DNA of 51,768 nucleotides from contig JALOLB010000007.1 in the NCBI GenBank assembly GCA_025456225.1, forward strand, positions 1-51,768. The letters are read 5' to 3'. Below the pieces are notes generated by a model. It was given only the letters and a program-made list of their open reading frames with translations. It did not search any database and was not told the DNA's origin. The DNA is from Thermoanaerobaculaceae bacterium. Its GTDB lineage: Bacteria; Acidobacteriota; Thermoanaerobaculia; Thermoanaerobaculales; Thermoanaerobaculaceae. Shown piece after piece: positions 27,318 through 36,071 of the stretch (its first letter is position 1; each line of letters begins with the position of its first letter). Made by a program: the position numbers and the translations under genes.

Positions 27318-29234
27318 ATGGCTGACACGTACTCCAGGTTCGGGGAGTTCCTCCTCCTGAAGCAGCGCGCCCAGGACGGGCTGGGCACGCTCTGGCGCGC
27401 CGGGGAGATGGAGCGCAACGGGTTCAAGAGGATCGTCTGGCTTCGGCGGTTCGACCAGGCGGGGCTGGACCGCGCCGCTCTCAGCGCCGATGTCCCTGCC
27501 GCCAATCAGATCGCCGGGATCCTCAAGGCCGCCAACGTCGTGCGCAACGCCGCCTACGGCAGCGAAGGCGGCGTCACGTACGTCGCCTGGGACTACGTCC
27601 CCTCGCAGCCCCTCGATCAGGTCATGGCGCGCGCGAGCCAGGAGCAGTTCCCGATCTCGATCGACAACGCCCTCCTCATCGTCGAGAAGCTCGCGGCCTC
27701 CCTGGCGGCCGCCTCGGCGGTCGAGGTCAAGGGCGAGCCACTGATCCACGGCTTCCTGGTCCCGCACCTGGCCCTGGTCGGCAACGACGGTGAGGCGCAG
27801 GTGGCCGGTTTCGGATTGGCTCGCGGTCTGCGTGCCAACCTCGACCGGGCGGCGGTCAGGAAGCTCGCCGAGCCGTACGTGGCTCCCGAGGTCCTCGCCA
27901 AGGTGCCGGCGACGGGCCGCTCGGACGTCTTCTCCCTGGGTGCCATCCTCTTCCACATCCTCTCCGGGCAGGCGCTTCCGGCGGATCCCCTGCTGCGGAC
28001 CGCCGCCCTCAGCGCGCCGACCCTCGCTTTCGACGAAGGTCCGATCCCTCAGGACGTGCTCGCGATCATCAGGACAGCGCTCGCGCAGCTTCCGGACGAT
28101 CGCTACGCCTCGGCCGCCGAGTTCAAGAAGGAGCTCGAGAAGCTGCTGTACGGCGGGGTGTACTCCCCGACGACCTTCAACCTCGCACTCTTCATGGACA
28201 GGCTCTTCCGCAACGAGATCGAGCAGGAGGACCGCGACCTGCAGCGCGAGCGGGCGGTCGACGTCGGCGCCTACTACCAGCCGCCGAAGTCCGAGGCCCC
28301 CCTGCAACCTGTGGCCGCTCCCGCGGCGAGCCGGACGGGCCTGTACGCGGCAATTGCCGGCGGCGTGGTGCTGCTCCTCGTGACCGGCTACCTGCTCCTG
28401 AACCGATCATCGGGACCATCGGGCGCCGATCAGGCAGCCCAGAAGAAGATGCTGCAGGACCTGGTCAACACCCAGGTGGCACAGGCGCTGCAAGCGAAGG
28501 AGGACCAGCTCCGCAAGGAGCTCGACGCCGAGAAGGCGAGGACGGAGGAGCTGCGCAAGCAGCTCGAGTCCCAGCAGCAGGGCGCTGCAGGCGCGAAGCC
28601 GGTCTCGGCCGAGGAGCAGCAGCGCCTGAAGCGGGAGCTGGCGGCCCGGGAGGCCGAGCAGCGGCAGAAGGAGGCCGAGCTCCTCAAGGTGAAGCAGCAG
28701 CAGCAGATCGAGGCAGAGAAGGCACGCCAGCAGATGGCCCAGGCTCAGGCCAGACTCGCCTCGCAGCCGGCTCCGGCGCCTGTGGTCCCAACCGTCGCTC
28801 CCCCGGCAGCCTCGGTGCCGCAGACCGCTCCGACGCAACCGCCGGTGATACCGACCGAGGCTCCACCATCGGAGCCACCGCCGGCCGCTGCCGGTCCCGC
28901 GAGCACCGTGCGCGAGGGCGACCTGGTGGACATCTCCCAGGTCGACGTCCAGCCCCAGCCCCTGGTGAAGGGCAAGGTGACGCTGCCGGCCTCGGTGACC
29001 GCCACGAGAACCGGTCTGAGCGGGGACGTGGTCCTCAAGGTGCTCGTCAACGAGAAGGGCGGCGTGGAGGAGGTCCGGGTCCAGCGCCGGTTCGAGCCGC
29101 CCAAGCCGGTCATCGACGACGCCTGCGTCGAGGCCGTGAAGCAGTACCGCTACCGGCCCGCGATGAAGGACGGCCAGAAGGTCAGGGTCTGGATCACCAT
29201 GACCATGCAGATCAAGGTCCAGCCGTCGCGCTGA
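27318..29234 (+). CDS. Pseudokinase fused to coiled coil and TonB C-terminal domain
   Basis: A 638-residue protein. Residues about 8-290 follow the Ser/Thr kinase fold, with recognisable late motifs (YVAPEVLAK and SDVFSLGAILFHILSG). The catalytic residues are lost: the ATP-binding Lys becomes WLRR, the HRD loop becomes IHGFLVPHLALV and DFG becomes AGFGLA. A membrane helix lies at about 340-360. A long Lys/Glu/Gln coiled coil follows (about 375-480), then a Pro/Ala-rich linker (about 485-535), then a TonB C-terminal domain (about 550-638) with LSGDVVLKVLVNEKGGVEEVRV and AVKQYRYRPAM. This suggests an envelope-spanning signalling or energy-transducing link. ATG 27318 has AAGGGGG six bases upstream. 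Confidence 0.85.
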   Translation: MADTYSRFGEFLLLKQRAQDGLGTLWRAGEMERNGFKRIVWLRRFDQAGLDRAALSADVPAANQIAGILKAANVVRNAAYGSEGGVTYVAWDYVPSQPLDQVMARASQEQFPISIDNALLIVEKLAASLAAASAVEVKGEPLIHGFLVPHLALVGNDGEAQVAGFGLARGLRANLDRAAVRKLAEPYVAPEVLAKVPATGRSDVFSLGAILFHILSGQALPADPLLRTAALSAPTLAFDEGPIPQDVLAIIRTALAQLPDDRYASAAEFKKELEKLLYGGVYSPTTFNLALFMDRLFRNEIEQEDRDLQRERAVDVGAYYQPPKSEAPLQPVAAPAASRTGLYAAIAGGVVLLLVTGYLLLNRSSGPSGADQAAQKKMLQDLVNTQVAQALQAKEDQLRKELDAEKARTEELRKQLESQQQGAAGAKPVSAEEQQRLKRELAAREAEQRQKEAELLKVKQQQQIEAEKARQQMAQAQARLASQPAPAPVVPTVAPPAASVPQTAPTQPPVIPTEAPPSEPPPAAAGPASTVREGDLVDISQVDVQPQPLVKGKVTLPASVTATRTGLSGDVVLKVLVNEKGGVEEVRVQRRFEPPKPVIDDACVEAVKQYRYRPAMKDGQKVRVWITMTMQIKVQPSR

Positions 29235-29506
29235 GCGCACGCGAGCAGGTACGCCGGCCCGCCGCCCAGGCGGGTCATCGCGGCGGTGATCTCGGGGCCC
29301 ACGGCGCGGTTGAGGTACGGCACGTCGTGCATGTTCTCGACCAGCAGCGCGTCGAAGCCGGCCTCGGCCAGGATGCGTGCCTCCTCGCGGGCGTGGTCGA
29401 GGATGGCCGCCATCGGCTCCCGGTGGTGGGGCGTGCCCGGCAGGGCGTGCACGTGGACCATGCCGACGACGCCCGGGTGCGAGCGGCAGAACGAAAGCGG
29501 GACGGG
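29150..29506 (-). pseudogene. Truncated BtpA/SgcQ-family gene
   Basis: From ATG 29506, with GGAGG six bases upstream, the frame reads GVVGMVHVHALPGTPHH, then ILDHAREEARILAEAGFDALLVENMHDVPY and VGPEITAAMTRL, the N-terminal third of BtpA/SgcQ TIM-barrel proteins (usually about 260-280 residues). Similarity stops near 29255. The frame then runs antisense into the TonB gene and stops at 29150, leaving about 118 residues. The rest of the barrel is absent, so it should not fold as an enzyme. The initiation signals are intact, so a stub may still be made. Confidence 0.7.
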
Positions 29507-29625
29507 CATCGCAGGCCTCCGCGGGATCGCCGGCAGCATGCACCGCGCGGGCGTCTCCGACGGAGTCGCCCGACGTGCGCATTGGTGCCGGCGGGCCGAC
29601 GGGGTAGAGTGGCCGGGGGGTGTGC

Positions 29626-32187
29626 ATGGTGGCTCGGCGCGTGGGGATCTGGTCCGGTCTGCTGGTCGCGGTCCCGTTGGTGGCGGCGGTGCCTCCCTCG
29701 CCCCAGGCCGTGCTGGGGAAGGCGATCGGGTCCGACCGCGTGCTCGCCTCGTACCCGGAGATCGAGCGCTATCTTCGGACCCTGGATGATGCGAGCTCCC
29801 GGCTGCAGGTGATCGAGCTGGGGCGCACGGTCGAGAACCGGCCGATGTTGGGGGCGGTCATCTCGGCCCCGTCCAATCTGCAGCGCCTCGACGAGCTGCG
29901 GCGCCGGTGGCGGCAGATCGCCGACCCGCGCGGCCTGAGCGCGGGCGAGGTGGAGCGACTGGTCGCCGACACGCCGTCCTGTGCCCTCGCCACGGCCGGC
30001 ATCCACTCCACGGAGATCGCCGGCACCCAGGCGGCCCTCCTGTTCGCCCACGAGCTGGTCGCCGCGCCGCCCGGCTCGGTGGAGGCGGGGTGGCTCGACC
30101 AGGTGGTCGTGGTGCTGGTGCCCTCCCTCAACCCGGACGGCCACGAGATGGTCGTGGAGTGGTACCGGAAGTGGCTCGGGAGCCCCTTCGAGGGCTCGAC
30201 CCCGCCGTTCCTCTATCACCGGTACGCGGGGCACGACAACAACCGCGACTTCGTCTTCCTGAACCTCCCGGAGAGCCGGGCTCTCAACCGATTCCTGGCC
30301 CACGACTGGCACCCCCAGATGCACCTCGACCTGCACCAGATGGGGAGCCTCGGGCCGCGCCAGTTCGTGCCGCCGTTCGCCGACCCGGTGGCGGCGCTCG
30401 TGCACCCGCTGGTGTGGCGCATGACCTCGCTGCTGGGCGGGCTCATGGCGCTGCGGCTCGAGGAGGACCAGCGCGCCGGGGTGGTGTCGGGGTGGGAGTT
30501 CGACGGCTCGTGGATCGGGGGCACCCGCAACACGGGCTGGTGGAAGAACATATTCGGCGTCCTCACCGAGACCGCGGGGACGGCGCTCGCCACCCCCGTG
30601 GAGATCGACGAGAACGAGCTCCGGGGGGGTGGCAAGGGCCTGCCCGAGTACCGGGCGCAGCTCGACTTCCCGAGCCCGTGGCGGGGCGGGCGCTGGGGGT
30701 TGCCGGAGGCGGTGGCCTACCAGCGGGTCATCCTGCGCGCGCTGGTGGAGTTCGCCGCCACGTGCCGGACCTCCCTGCTGCGCGACACCGTCGCCATGGC
30801 GCACGAGGCCGTGCGGCTGGGACAGCAGGAGGCGCCCCGGGCCTGGCTCGTGCCGCCCTCGCCGGCCGACCCGGGGCGGGCCCGGCGTCTCGTGGAGCTG
30901 CTGCAGGAAGCGGGAGTCGAGGCACGGGTCGCCCGCTCCGCCATCTCGGCGGACGGACGGAGCTGGCCCGCCGGCACCGTGGTCCTGCCGGCCGCCCAGC
31001 CGCTGCGCCAGTACCTCCAGGAGGTGCTGGAGCCGCACGCCTACCCCGAGGTGCGCCCGGCGCCCGGCGCCGAGCCGCTGCTCCCCTACGACATCACGGT
31101 CTGGAGCCTGCCGCTGTTCCTGGGGGTTCCGGTGGTCCGCGCGGAGGGCGACCTCGAGGGTGCCTCCGGGCCGCTTGAGGGTGCGGCGTTCGCCCTGCCG
31201 CCGCGTCAAGGGACGGAAGCTGGCCGCCTGTTCGTCCCGGCGTCCCAGGTGAGCTCGACCGCCGTCGCCAACCGGGCCCTCGAGGCCGGCGTCGAGGTGC
31301 GGCAGGTCGGAACGGGTGCCGTGGGCTCCGGCTTCGTGCTCGCCGGGGACGATGCGACCCTGGCCCGGCTTGTCCGCGACGTGGGTGTGGTGGCGAGCCC
31401 ACCCTCCATGCCGGCAGTCCAGGGGCGGGTGCTGCGGCGGGTGCGCGTCGGGGTGTTCCACCCGGACTTCGGGCTCGAGGACGCGGGCTGGTGCCGGCTG
31501 GTGCTGGAGCAGGCCGGGTTCGAGGTGCTGGTGGTGGGCCGGCGGGACCTGGCTGCGGAGGGGTTCGGCACCGACCTGGACGTGCTCGTGCTGCCCGCCA
31601 TGGACCGCAAGGTCCTGGCCGAGGGACGCGGTGGTGGACGGCCCCTCGTGCCGCCGCCTCCCGAGTACCTCGGGGGGCTGGGGGCAGATGGTGCAGCGGG
31701 TGTGCGGCGGGTTGCCGAGCAGGGTGGCACGGTGATCGCCTTCGGCGGCAGCGCCGAGTGGCTGGCCGAGCTGTGCGAGGCGCCGGTCAGCGCGCCCACC
31801 AGGTCGCTGTCACGGGCCGAGCTGCTCAGCCCCGGGGCCCTGCTGCGGGTACAGGTGGATCCCGGGTCTCCGCTCGCTTGGGGGGTCGGGGAGCGGGTCA
31901 ACGTCGTCGTCGACGATCCCCTGGGGTTCGAGACGCGGCCGGCGGGGGGGGCCGCCTCGCGTCGGGTCGAGGCGCGCTTCCCCGACGAGCCGCTGCTGGT
32001 GGCCGGGTGGATGCGCGGCGAGGAGAAGCTGCGCCGCCGCGCCGCCGCCGTGGTGGTCGGGCAGGGAGCGGGTCGGCTCGTGCTCTTCGCCTTCGCGCCG
32101 CACTTCCGGGCCCAGACCGTGGGCGCCTTCCCGCTGCTGTACAACGCGGTGCTCCTGGAGATGGCCGATCCGCCAGCGGCGCGGTAG
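29626..32187 (+). CDS. Secreted M14-type zinc carboxypeptidase with large C-terminal region
   Basis: An 853-residue exported peptidase. A signal peptide covers about residues 1-22. The M14 zinc site is seen as HSTE (His127, Glu130) and His237 in DLHQMG. NPDGHE and NNRDFVFLN carry substrate-binding residues, and TETAGTALA holds the likely catalytic Glu near residue 308. The C-terminal half (about 400-853) includes RVGVFHPDFGLEDAGWCRLVLEQAGFEV and ends in a glutamine-amidotransferase-like fold, as in long M14 proteins of soil bacteria. It is predicted to trim peptides outside the cell. ATG 29626 is preferred to GTG 29620 because of signal-peptide shape. A run of eight G residues at 31944-31951 lies in frame. 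Confidence 0.87.
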   Translation: MVARRVGIWSGLLVAVPLVAAVPPSPQAVLGKAIGSDRVLASYPEIERYLRTLDDASSRLQVIELGRTVENRPMLGAVISAPSNLQRLDELRRRWRQIADPRGLSAGEVERLVADTPSCALATAGIHSTEIAGTQAALLFAHELVAAPPGSVEAGWLDQVVVVLVPSLNPDGHEMVVEWYRKWLGSPFEGSTPPFLYHRYAGHDNNRDFVFLNLPESRALNRFLAHDWHPQMHLDLHQMGSLGPRQFVPPFADPVAALVHPLVWRMTSLLGGLMALRLEEDQRAGVVSGWEFDGSWIGGTRNTGWWKNIFGVLTETAGTALATPVEIDENELRGGGKGLPEYRAQLDFPSPWRGGRWGLPEAVAYQRVILRALVEFAATCRTSLLRDTVAMAHEAVRLGQQEAPRAWLVPPSPADPGRARRLVELLQEAGVEARVARSAISADGRSWPAGTVVLPAAQPLRQYLQEVLEPHAYPEVRPAPGAEPLLPYDITVWSLPLFLGVPVVRAEGDLEGASGPLEGAAFALPPRQGTEAGRLFVPASQVSSTAVANRALEAGVEVRQVGTGAVGSGFVLAGDDATLARLVRDVGVVASPPSMPAVQGRVLRRVRVGVFHPDFGLEDAGWCRLVLEQAGFEVLVVGRRDLAAEGFGTDLDVLVLPAMDRKVLAEGRGGGRPLVPPPPEYLGGLGADGAAGVRRVAEQGGTVIAFGGSAEWLAELCEAPVSAPTRSLSRAELLSPGALLRVQVDPGSPLAWGVGERVNVVVDDPLGFETRPAGGAASRRVEARFPDEPLLVAGWMRGEEKLRRRAAAVVVGQGAGRLVLFAFAPHFRAQTVGAFPLLYNAVLLEMADPPAAR

Positions 32188-32426
32188 GAACCGGGGGAGA
32201 TGGGTCTCGGAGCCTGGACGTGGACGTCGACGTGGACCACTCGCATGGCGAGGCACGAGAAGGTGGGAGCATGGCAAACTGTCAGGCATGGGTCTGTTGC
32301 ATCCGCTCCCTCTGAGAGCTCCTGCTCGCGATCGAGCGCCCCGTCCACGACCACGACCACGTCCACAATGGCGCCTGGGAGTCGGAGGGCCGACCAATCG
32401 CTCCCTTGCGATTCCTTTGCGCGATC
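32188..32426. repeat. Low-complexity GTGGAC/GTCCAC repeats between convergent genes
   Basis: Two clusters of short tandem units flank this convergent spacer: a GTGGACGTCGACGTGGAC block around 32220-32237 and, about 110 bases on, a GTCCACGACCACGACCACG block around 32340-32365, roughly complementary to the first. They could pair into a long imperfect hairpin at the ends of both transcripts. No gene is seen. Confidence 0.45.
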
Positions 32427-35400
32427 TCAGCTCTTCTTCTTCGGCAGCGGCGGAGGTGTCACGCGGCGTTGCGCCTCCTCGAGGCGCTGGCGGAGGGGAG
32501 CAAGGAGCGGATCGCTGGTGCCGTGGAGCTTCTCGGCGAGGGCGAGCGCCCGCGCCGCCTCGTCGAGGGCACCGCGCGCCAACAACGCCTCGACGCTGCC
32601 GGCCGCCTGGCGGCGCGGCAGCTCCTGCAGGAGCTCCCGGACCTCCTGATTGCCGGAGTCCAGGGCCTGGGCCTGCTGCGCCTCCAGGATCGCCTTCTCG
32701 TACTGCTCGACGGACGCGAGCACCCGTGCGTCCTCGACGAGGGCGATGACCTGGAGCGCCTTCGCCTGGGTCCGCTGCTGCTCGAGGCGGCGCCGCAAGC
32801 CCCGGATCGCCACCTCGCCCGCGAACATCTTCTCCGCCAGCCCAAGCGCGCGCTCGGCGTCGTCCAGCTCCCCGGCCCGCACGCGCTCCTCGACGGCGGC
32901 CGCGGCTTCGAGCATCTCCTGCATGCGTCTGCGTTGCTCGGCCTGCCGCGCGGCAAGCGCCTGGGCCTCGCCGAGCAGGACCGTCACCTCGGCACTGACG
33001 GTGCGCAGACCGGTGGCCTCCTCGAGCAGGGGTAACGCCTGGTCGGGGCTCTGGAGGGCGAGGAGGCGCCGGGCCTCGGCGACGATCTGCCCGAGCCTCT
33101 CCTCGTCGGCCAGCCGCGCGGTGATCGCGACCTGGATCCGCAGCCCGAGCTCGGACAGCCGTTCGTCCTCGCCGAGGTGGGTCGACACGGCGGCCATCCT
33201 TCGCACCGCCCGGTCCAGGTTGCCGGCCTCCAGCAGGTCCTCGATCCCCCGCGCGGCCTCGCCCAGCGCCTTGCGGCGGCGTTCCTCGGCCTCGTGGGCG
33301 CGCCAGGCGGTCTGCATCTTGCCGAGGATCTCGATCAGGGCCGGGTCGCCGGGCTTGAGCCGCAGCGCTTCCTCGACCTTGCCGACCCCGTCCTGGAAGT
33401 GGAACGCCTCGACGCTGGCCACCGCCTCGCGGAGCAGCATCTTGACGTGGGCCTCGCGTTCCTGGTTGCGGATCGCCTGGATGCGCTGGCGAAGGGCACC
33501 GAGCTCCATCGCCTCGCCGCACTCCTGAAGCCCGCGGGCCAGCCGCTCCTCGGCCGCGTCGAGGCGCCCGCTCTGGAGGAGGAAGCGGATCTCCCGCACC
33601 GCTGCCTGGATCGCCGCCTGCTTGCGCTGGGCTTCCTCGTACTCGGCATGGGCCTGACGGGTCTTGGTCAGGATCTCGGGGATCTCGGTGTCGTCGGGAG
33701 CCAGCCCTGCTGCCTCCTCGAGTCGCTCGATGGCGGCCGGGAAGGCATTCTGCTCGACGTGGCGGCCTGCCTCGCGCAGCAGGGCGCGGACCCGGCGCTG
33801 GGCTTCCTTCCTCCGTGCCTCGTCGAGCTCGGCACGTACGCCGGTCAGCTCGGCGGTCTCGCCCCACGCCTCGCAGGCCGCTTCGAGCTCGGCCGCGGCG
33901 TCCTCGAGCTTGCCGCCCGCCACCAGGCCCCGGAGACGCACCACCGCCTCGGCGATGGCGCGCTGCGTCTCCTGCTCGCGCTGGTGGCGCTGCTGCGCCC
34001 GCTGGGTGGCGGCGAGAGCCCGCCGGATACCGTCGTCCTGAGGGCGGAGGGCGAGGGCGTGCTCGAGGGTGTCGATGGCCTCGGCGAATCGGTTCTCGTC
34101 GGCGAGTGCGCGGGCCTCGGACAGGAGCGAGAGGATGTCGGACTCGAGCTTGTGCTGCTCGGCCTCCTCGATGCGGCGGGCGATGGCGTCGAGCTCGGGA
34201 AGCTCGCCGCAGCGCTCCCGGGCCGACGACAGGAACTCGCGGGCGCCCTCGAAGTCCTCGCTCTCGACGGCAAGCTGGATCGCGCCTTCGGCGTCCTCCA
34301 GAACGCGCTGCCGGGCCTCGGTTTCCTCCCGCTCGCGCTGGATGGACTGGGCGCGCGACAGCAGGCTCTCCACCTTGCGGTCGCGCACACCGGGGGTGGT
34401 CAGGAAGCCCTCGAGCAATCTCACTGCCTCGGCCGGATGGTCGGCCCGGAGGTGCTCGTCGGCCTCCCGCAGCACGCGGTCGCGGGCCAGTTGCTGCTCG
34501 CGCTTGACAATGCGGGCGCGCACGTCCTCGAGGGCGCGGCTCAGGCCCTGCTCGGCCTCCGCCCGATCCACCAGCTCCCGGGCGGCTGCCAGCTCGCCCC
34601 GCGCCAGCAGGGCCTCGGCCTGGGCCATCGCTGCCGCCAGGGCCTCGGTGGCGCTGGGCGCGACGGGGTGGGCCGTGGTGTGAGCGTCGGCCTTCTCCAG
34701 CAGCCGCTGCGCCTTCGGGTTGTCGGGGTCAAGCTGGAGGACGGCCCCGATCTGGAGCTTGGCTTCCTCGATCTGGCCCACGTCGATGAGCTTCTCGGCG
34801 GAGGCCAGGAACGAGGCGATCTGGCGGATGAGCGTCGGGTCACGCTGGGGCCTGGCTGCAGGAGCCTCGGGGACGACCGCGACCGGCGCGGTGTCCGCCG
34901 GCCCCGGGGCATCGGGAGCGGCGGGCGGAGCCTCGTCACGGGTCCGCGGGATGGCCGTGGTGGCGACCTCGCGATGGGTGGGGGTGTTGCCCACCCCGAA
35001 CTGGCGGTTGATGCGATTCTGGGTCGAGCCGACCTTCTGGACGGGAATGCGGTCGGTGGGGCCGTTGGGCATCACATAGGCCCGGGCAATGCTCTCCGGC
35101 TCGCAGGGGAAGCGGGCGCCAACGGTCGACAGCGCCTCACCCATGGCGTCGGCGCTGGGGAATCGGTCCGCCTGCTCCTTGTGCAGGGCCCGCAGGACCA
35201 TGGCCTGCAGATCCTCGGGGATGCGGTTGGAGGGGTCGGTCTCGGCAAACGGCAGGGGCTGGTTGTAGAGGTGCGCCGCGACCAGGGTGGGGACCGTCGT
35301 CGCCCGGTACGGGCCATGGGCGGTGAGCAGCTCGTAGAAGACAACACCCAGCGAGTAGATGTCGGAGCGGGCGTCGATCGCGTCCCCCTCGCCGCGGAGC

Positions 35401-35960
35401 TGCTCGGGGGAGGAGTAGCGGACCTTGCCGAGGAAGGTGCCTGCCATGGTCTGGGCCGAGGAGCCCTTGAGCACCTTGGCGATTCCCATGTCGATGAGCT
35501 TGACCCGCAAGGGAGAGTCGTCCTCGCGGGTGAGCATCAGGTTGTCGGGGGCGATGTCCCGATGGATGATGCCCTTGCGGTGCAGGTGCCCGAGCGCGGC
35601 GAGGGACTGACGCATGATCTCCACCGCCACGCCGATGGAGGGGGGCCCGATGCGGGCGACCATCTCCTCGATCGTGATGCCGTCGATGAACTCCATGACG
35701 ATGTAGGCGTTGCCGTCATCGTCGACGGAGAAGTCGTAGAGCTGGGCGATGTTGGGGTGACGGAGGCGGATCGCGACGCGTGCCTCCTGGGTGAAACGGT
35801 GGCGGATGTCCTCGTCGCCCTCCACCTGGGGCCGCAGGATCTTGATGACCCGGATCTCGTCGAGCAGACGGTGGCGGACCTTGTAGATCGCCCCCATCCC
35901 GCCTTCCTTGATCTTCTCGAGGATCTCGTACTTTCCCTCGATGTGATCAATCGTGCTCAC
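32427..35960 (-). CDS. Ser/Thr protein kinase with long repetitive helical (TPR-like) tail
   Basis: About 1177 residues. The kinase domain (about residues 5-285) has KEGGMGAIYK, Lys40 in VIKIL, HRDIAPDNLML near 135, and DMG in place of DFG (KLIDMGIAK); the metal-binding Asp remains. The activation segment reads GKVRYSSPEQL. A Pro/Ala-rich linker follows. The tail (about 390-1160) is about ten helical units of 75-80 residues with repeated ALLREA, AAIERLEEA and DEAARALALAEK-type sequences, ending in a basic PPPLPKKKS. No membrane helix is seen, so it is probably a cytosolic scaffold kinase. GTG 35960 was chosen because AGGTGGGG precedes it; ATG 35978 has its ribosome-binding site too close. Confidence 0.85.
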   Translation of the reverse strand: MSTIDHIEGKYEILEKIKEGGMGAIYKVRHRLLDEIRVIKILRPQVEGDEDIRHRFTQEARVAIRLRHPNIAQLYDFSVDDDGNAYIVMEFIDGITIEEMVARIGPPSIGVAVEIMRQSLAALGHLHRKGIIHRDIAPDNLMLTREDDSPLRVKLIDMGIAKVLKGSSAQTMAGTFLGKVRYSSPEQLRGEGDAIDARSDIYSLGVVFYELLTAHGPYRATTVPTLVAAHLYNQPLPFAETDPSNRIPEDLQAMVLRALHKEQADRFPSADAMGEALSTVGARFPCEPESIARAYVMPNGPTDRIPVQKVGSTQNRINRQFGVGNTPTHREVATTAIPRTRDEAPPAAPDAPGPADTAPVAVVPEAPAARPQRDPTLIRQIASFLASAEKLIDVGQIEEAKLQIGAVLQLDPDNPKAQRLLEKADAHTTAHPVAPSATEALAAAMAQAEALLARGELAAARELVDRAEAEQGLSRALEDVRARIVKREQQLARDRVLREADEHLRADHPAEAVRLLEGFLTTPGVRDRKVESLLSRAQSIQREREETEARQRVLEDAEGAIQLAVESEDFEGAREFLSSARERCGELPELDAIARRIEEAEQHKLESDILSLLSEARALADENRFAEAIDTLEHALALRPQDDGIRRALAATQRAQQRHQREQETQRAIAEAVVRLRGLVAGGKLEDAAAELEAACEAWGETAELTGVRAELDEARRKEAQRRVRALLREAGRHVEQNAFPAAIERLEEAAGLAPDDTEIPEILTKTRQAHAEYEEAQRKQAAIQAAVREIRFLLQSGRLDAAEERLARGLQECGEAMELGALRQRIQAIRNQEREAHVKMLLREAVASVEAFHFQDGVGKVEEALRLKPGDPALIEILGKMQTAWRAHEAEERRRKALGEAARGIEDLLEAGNLDRAVRRMAAVSTHLGEDERLSELGLRIQVAITARLADEERLGQIVAEARRLLALQSPDQALPLLEEATGLRTVSAEVTVLLGEAQALAARQAEQRRRMQEMLEAAAAVEERVRAGELDDAERALGLAEKMFAGEVAIRGLRRRLEQQRTQAKALQVIALVEDARVLASVEQYEKAILEAQQAQALDSGNQEVRELLQELPRRQAAGSVEALLARGALDEAARALALAEKLHGTSDPLLAPLRQRLEEAQRRVTPPPLPKKKS

Positions 35961-36071
35961 GAGCGCCCCACCTGCCATCTCCGGCCGCTGTCCCGATCAC
36001 TGCGCCAGCCGGTACGCCTTGCCGCCACGAGTCGCCTCGCCATTATGCCACTGTGGCGGGCGCTCGTGAGT

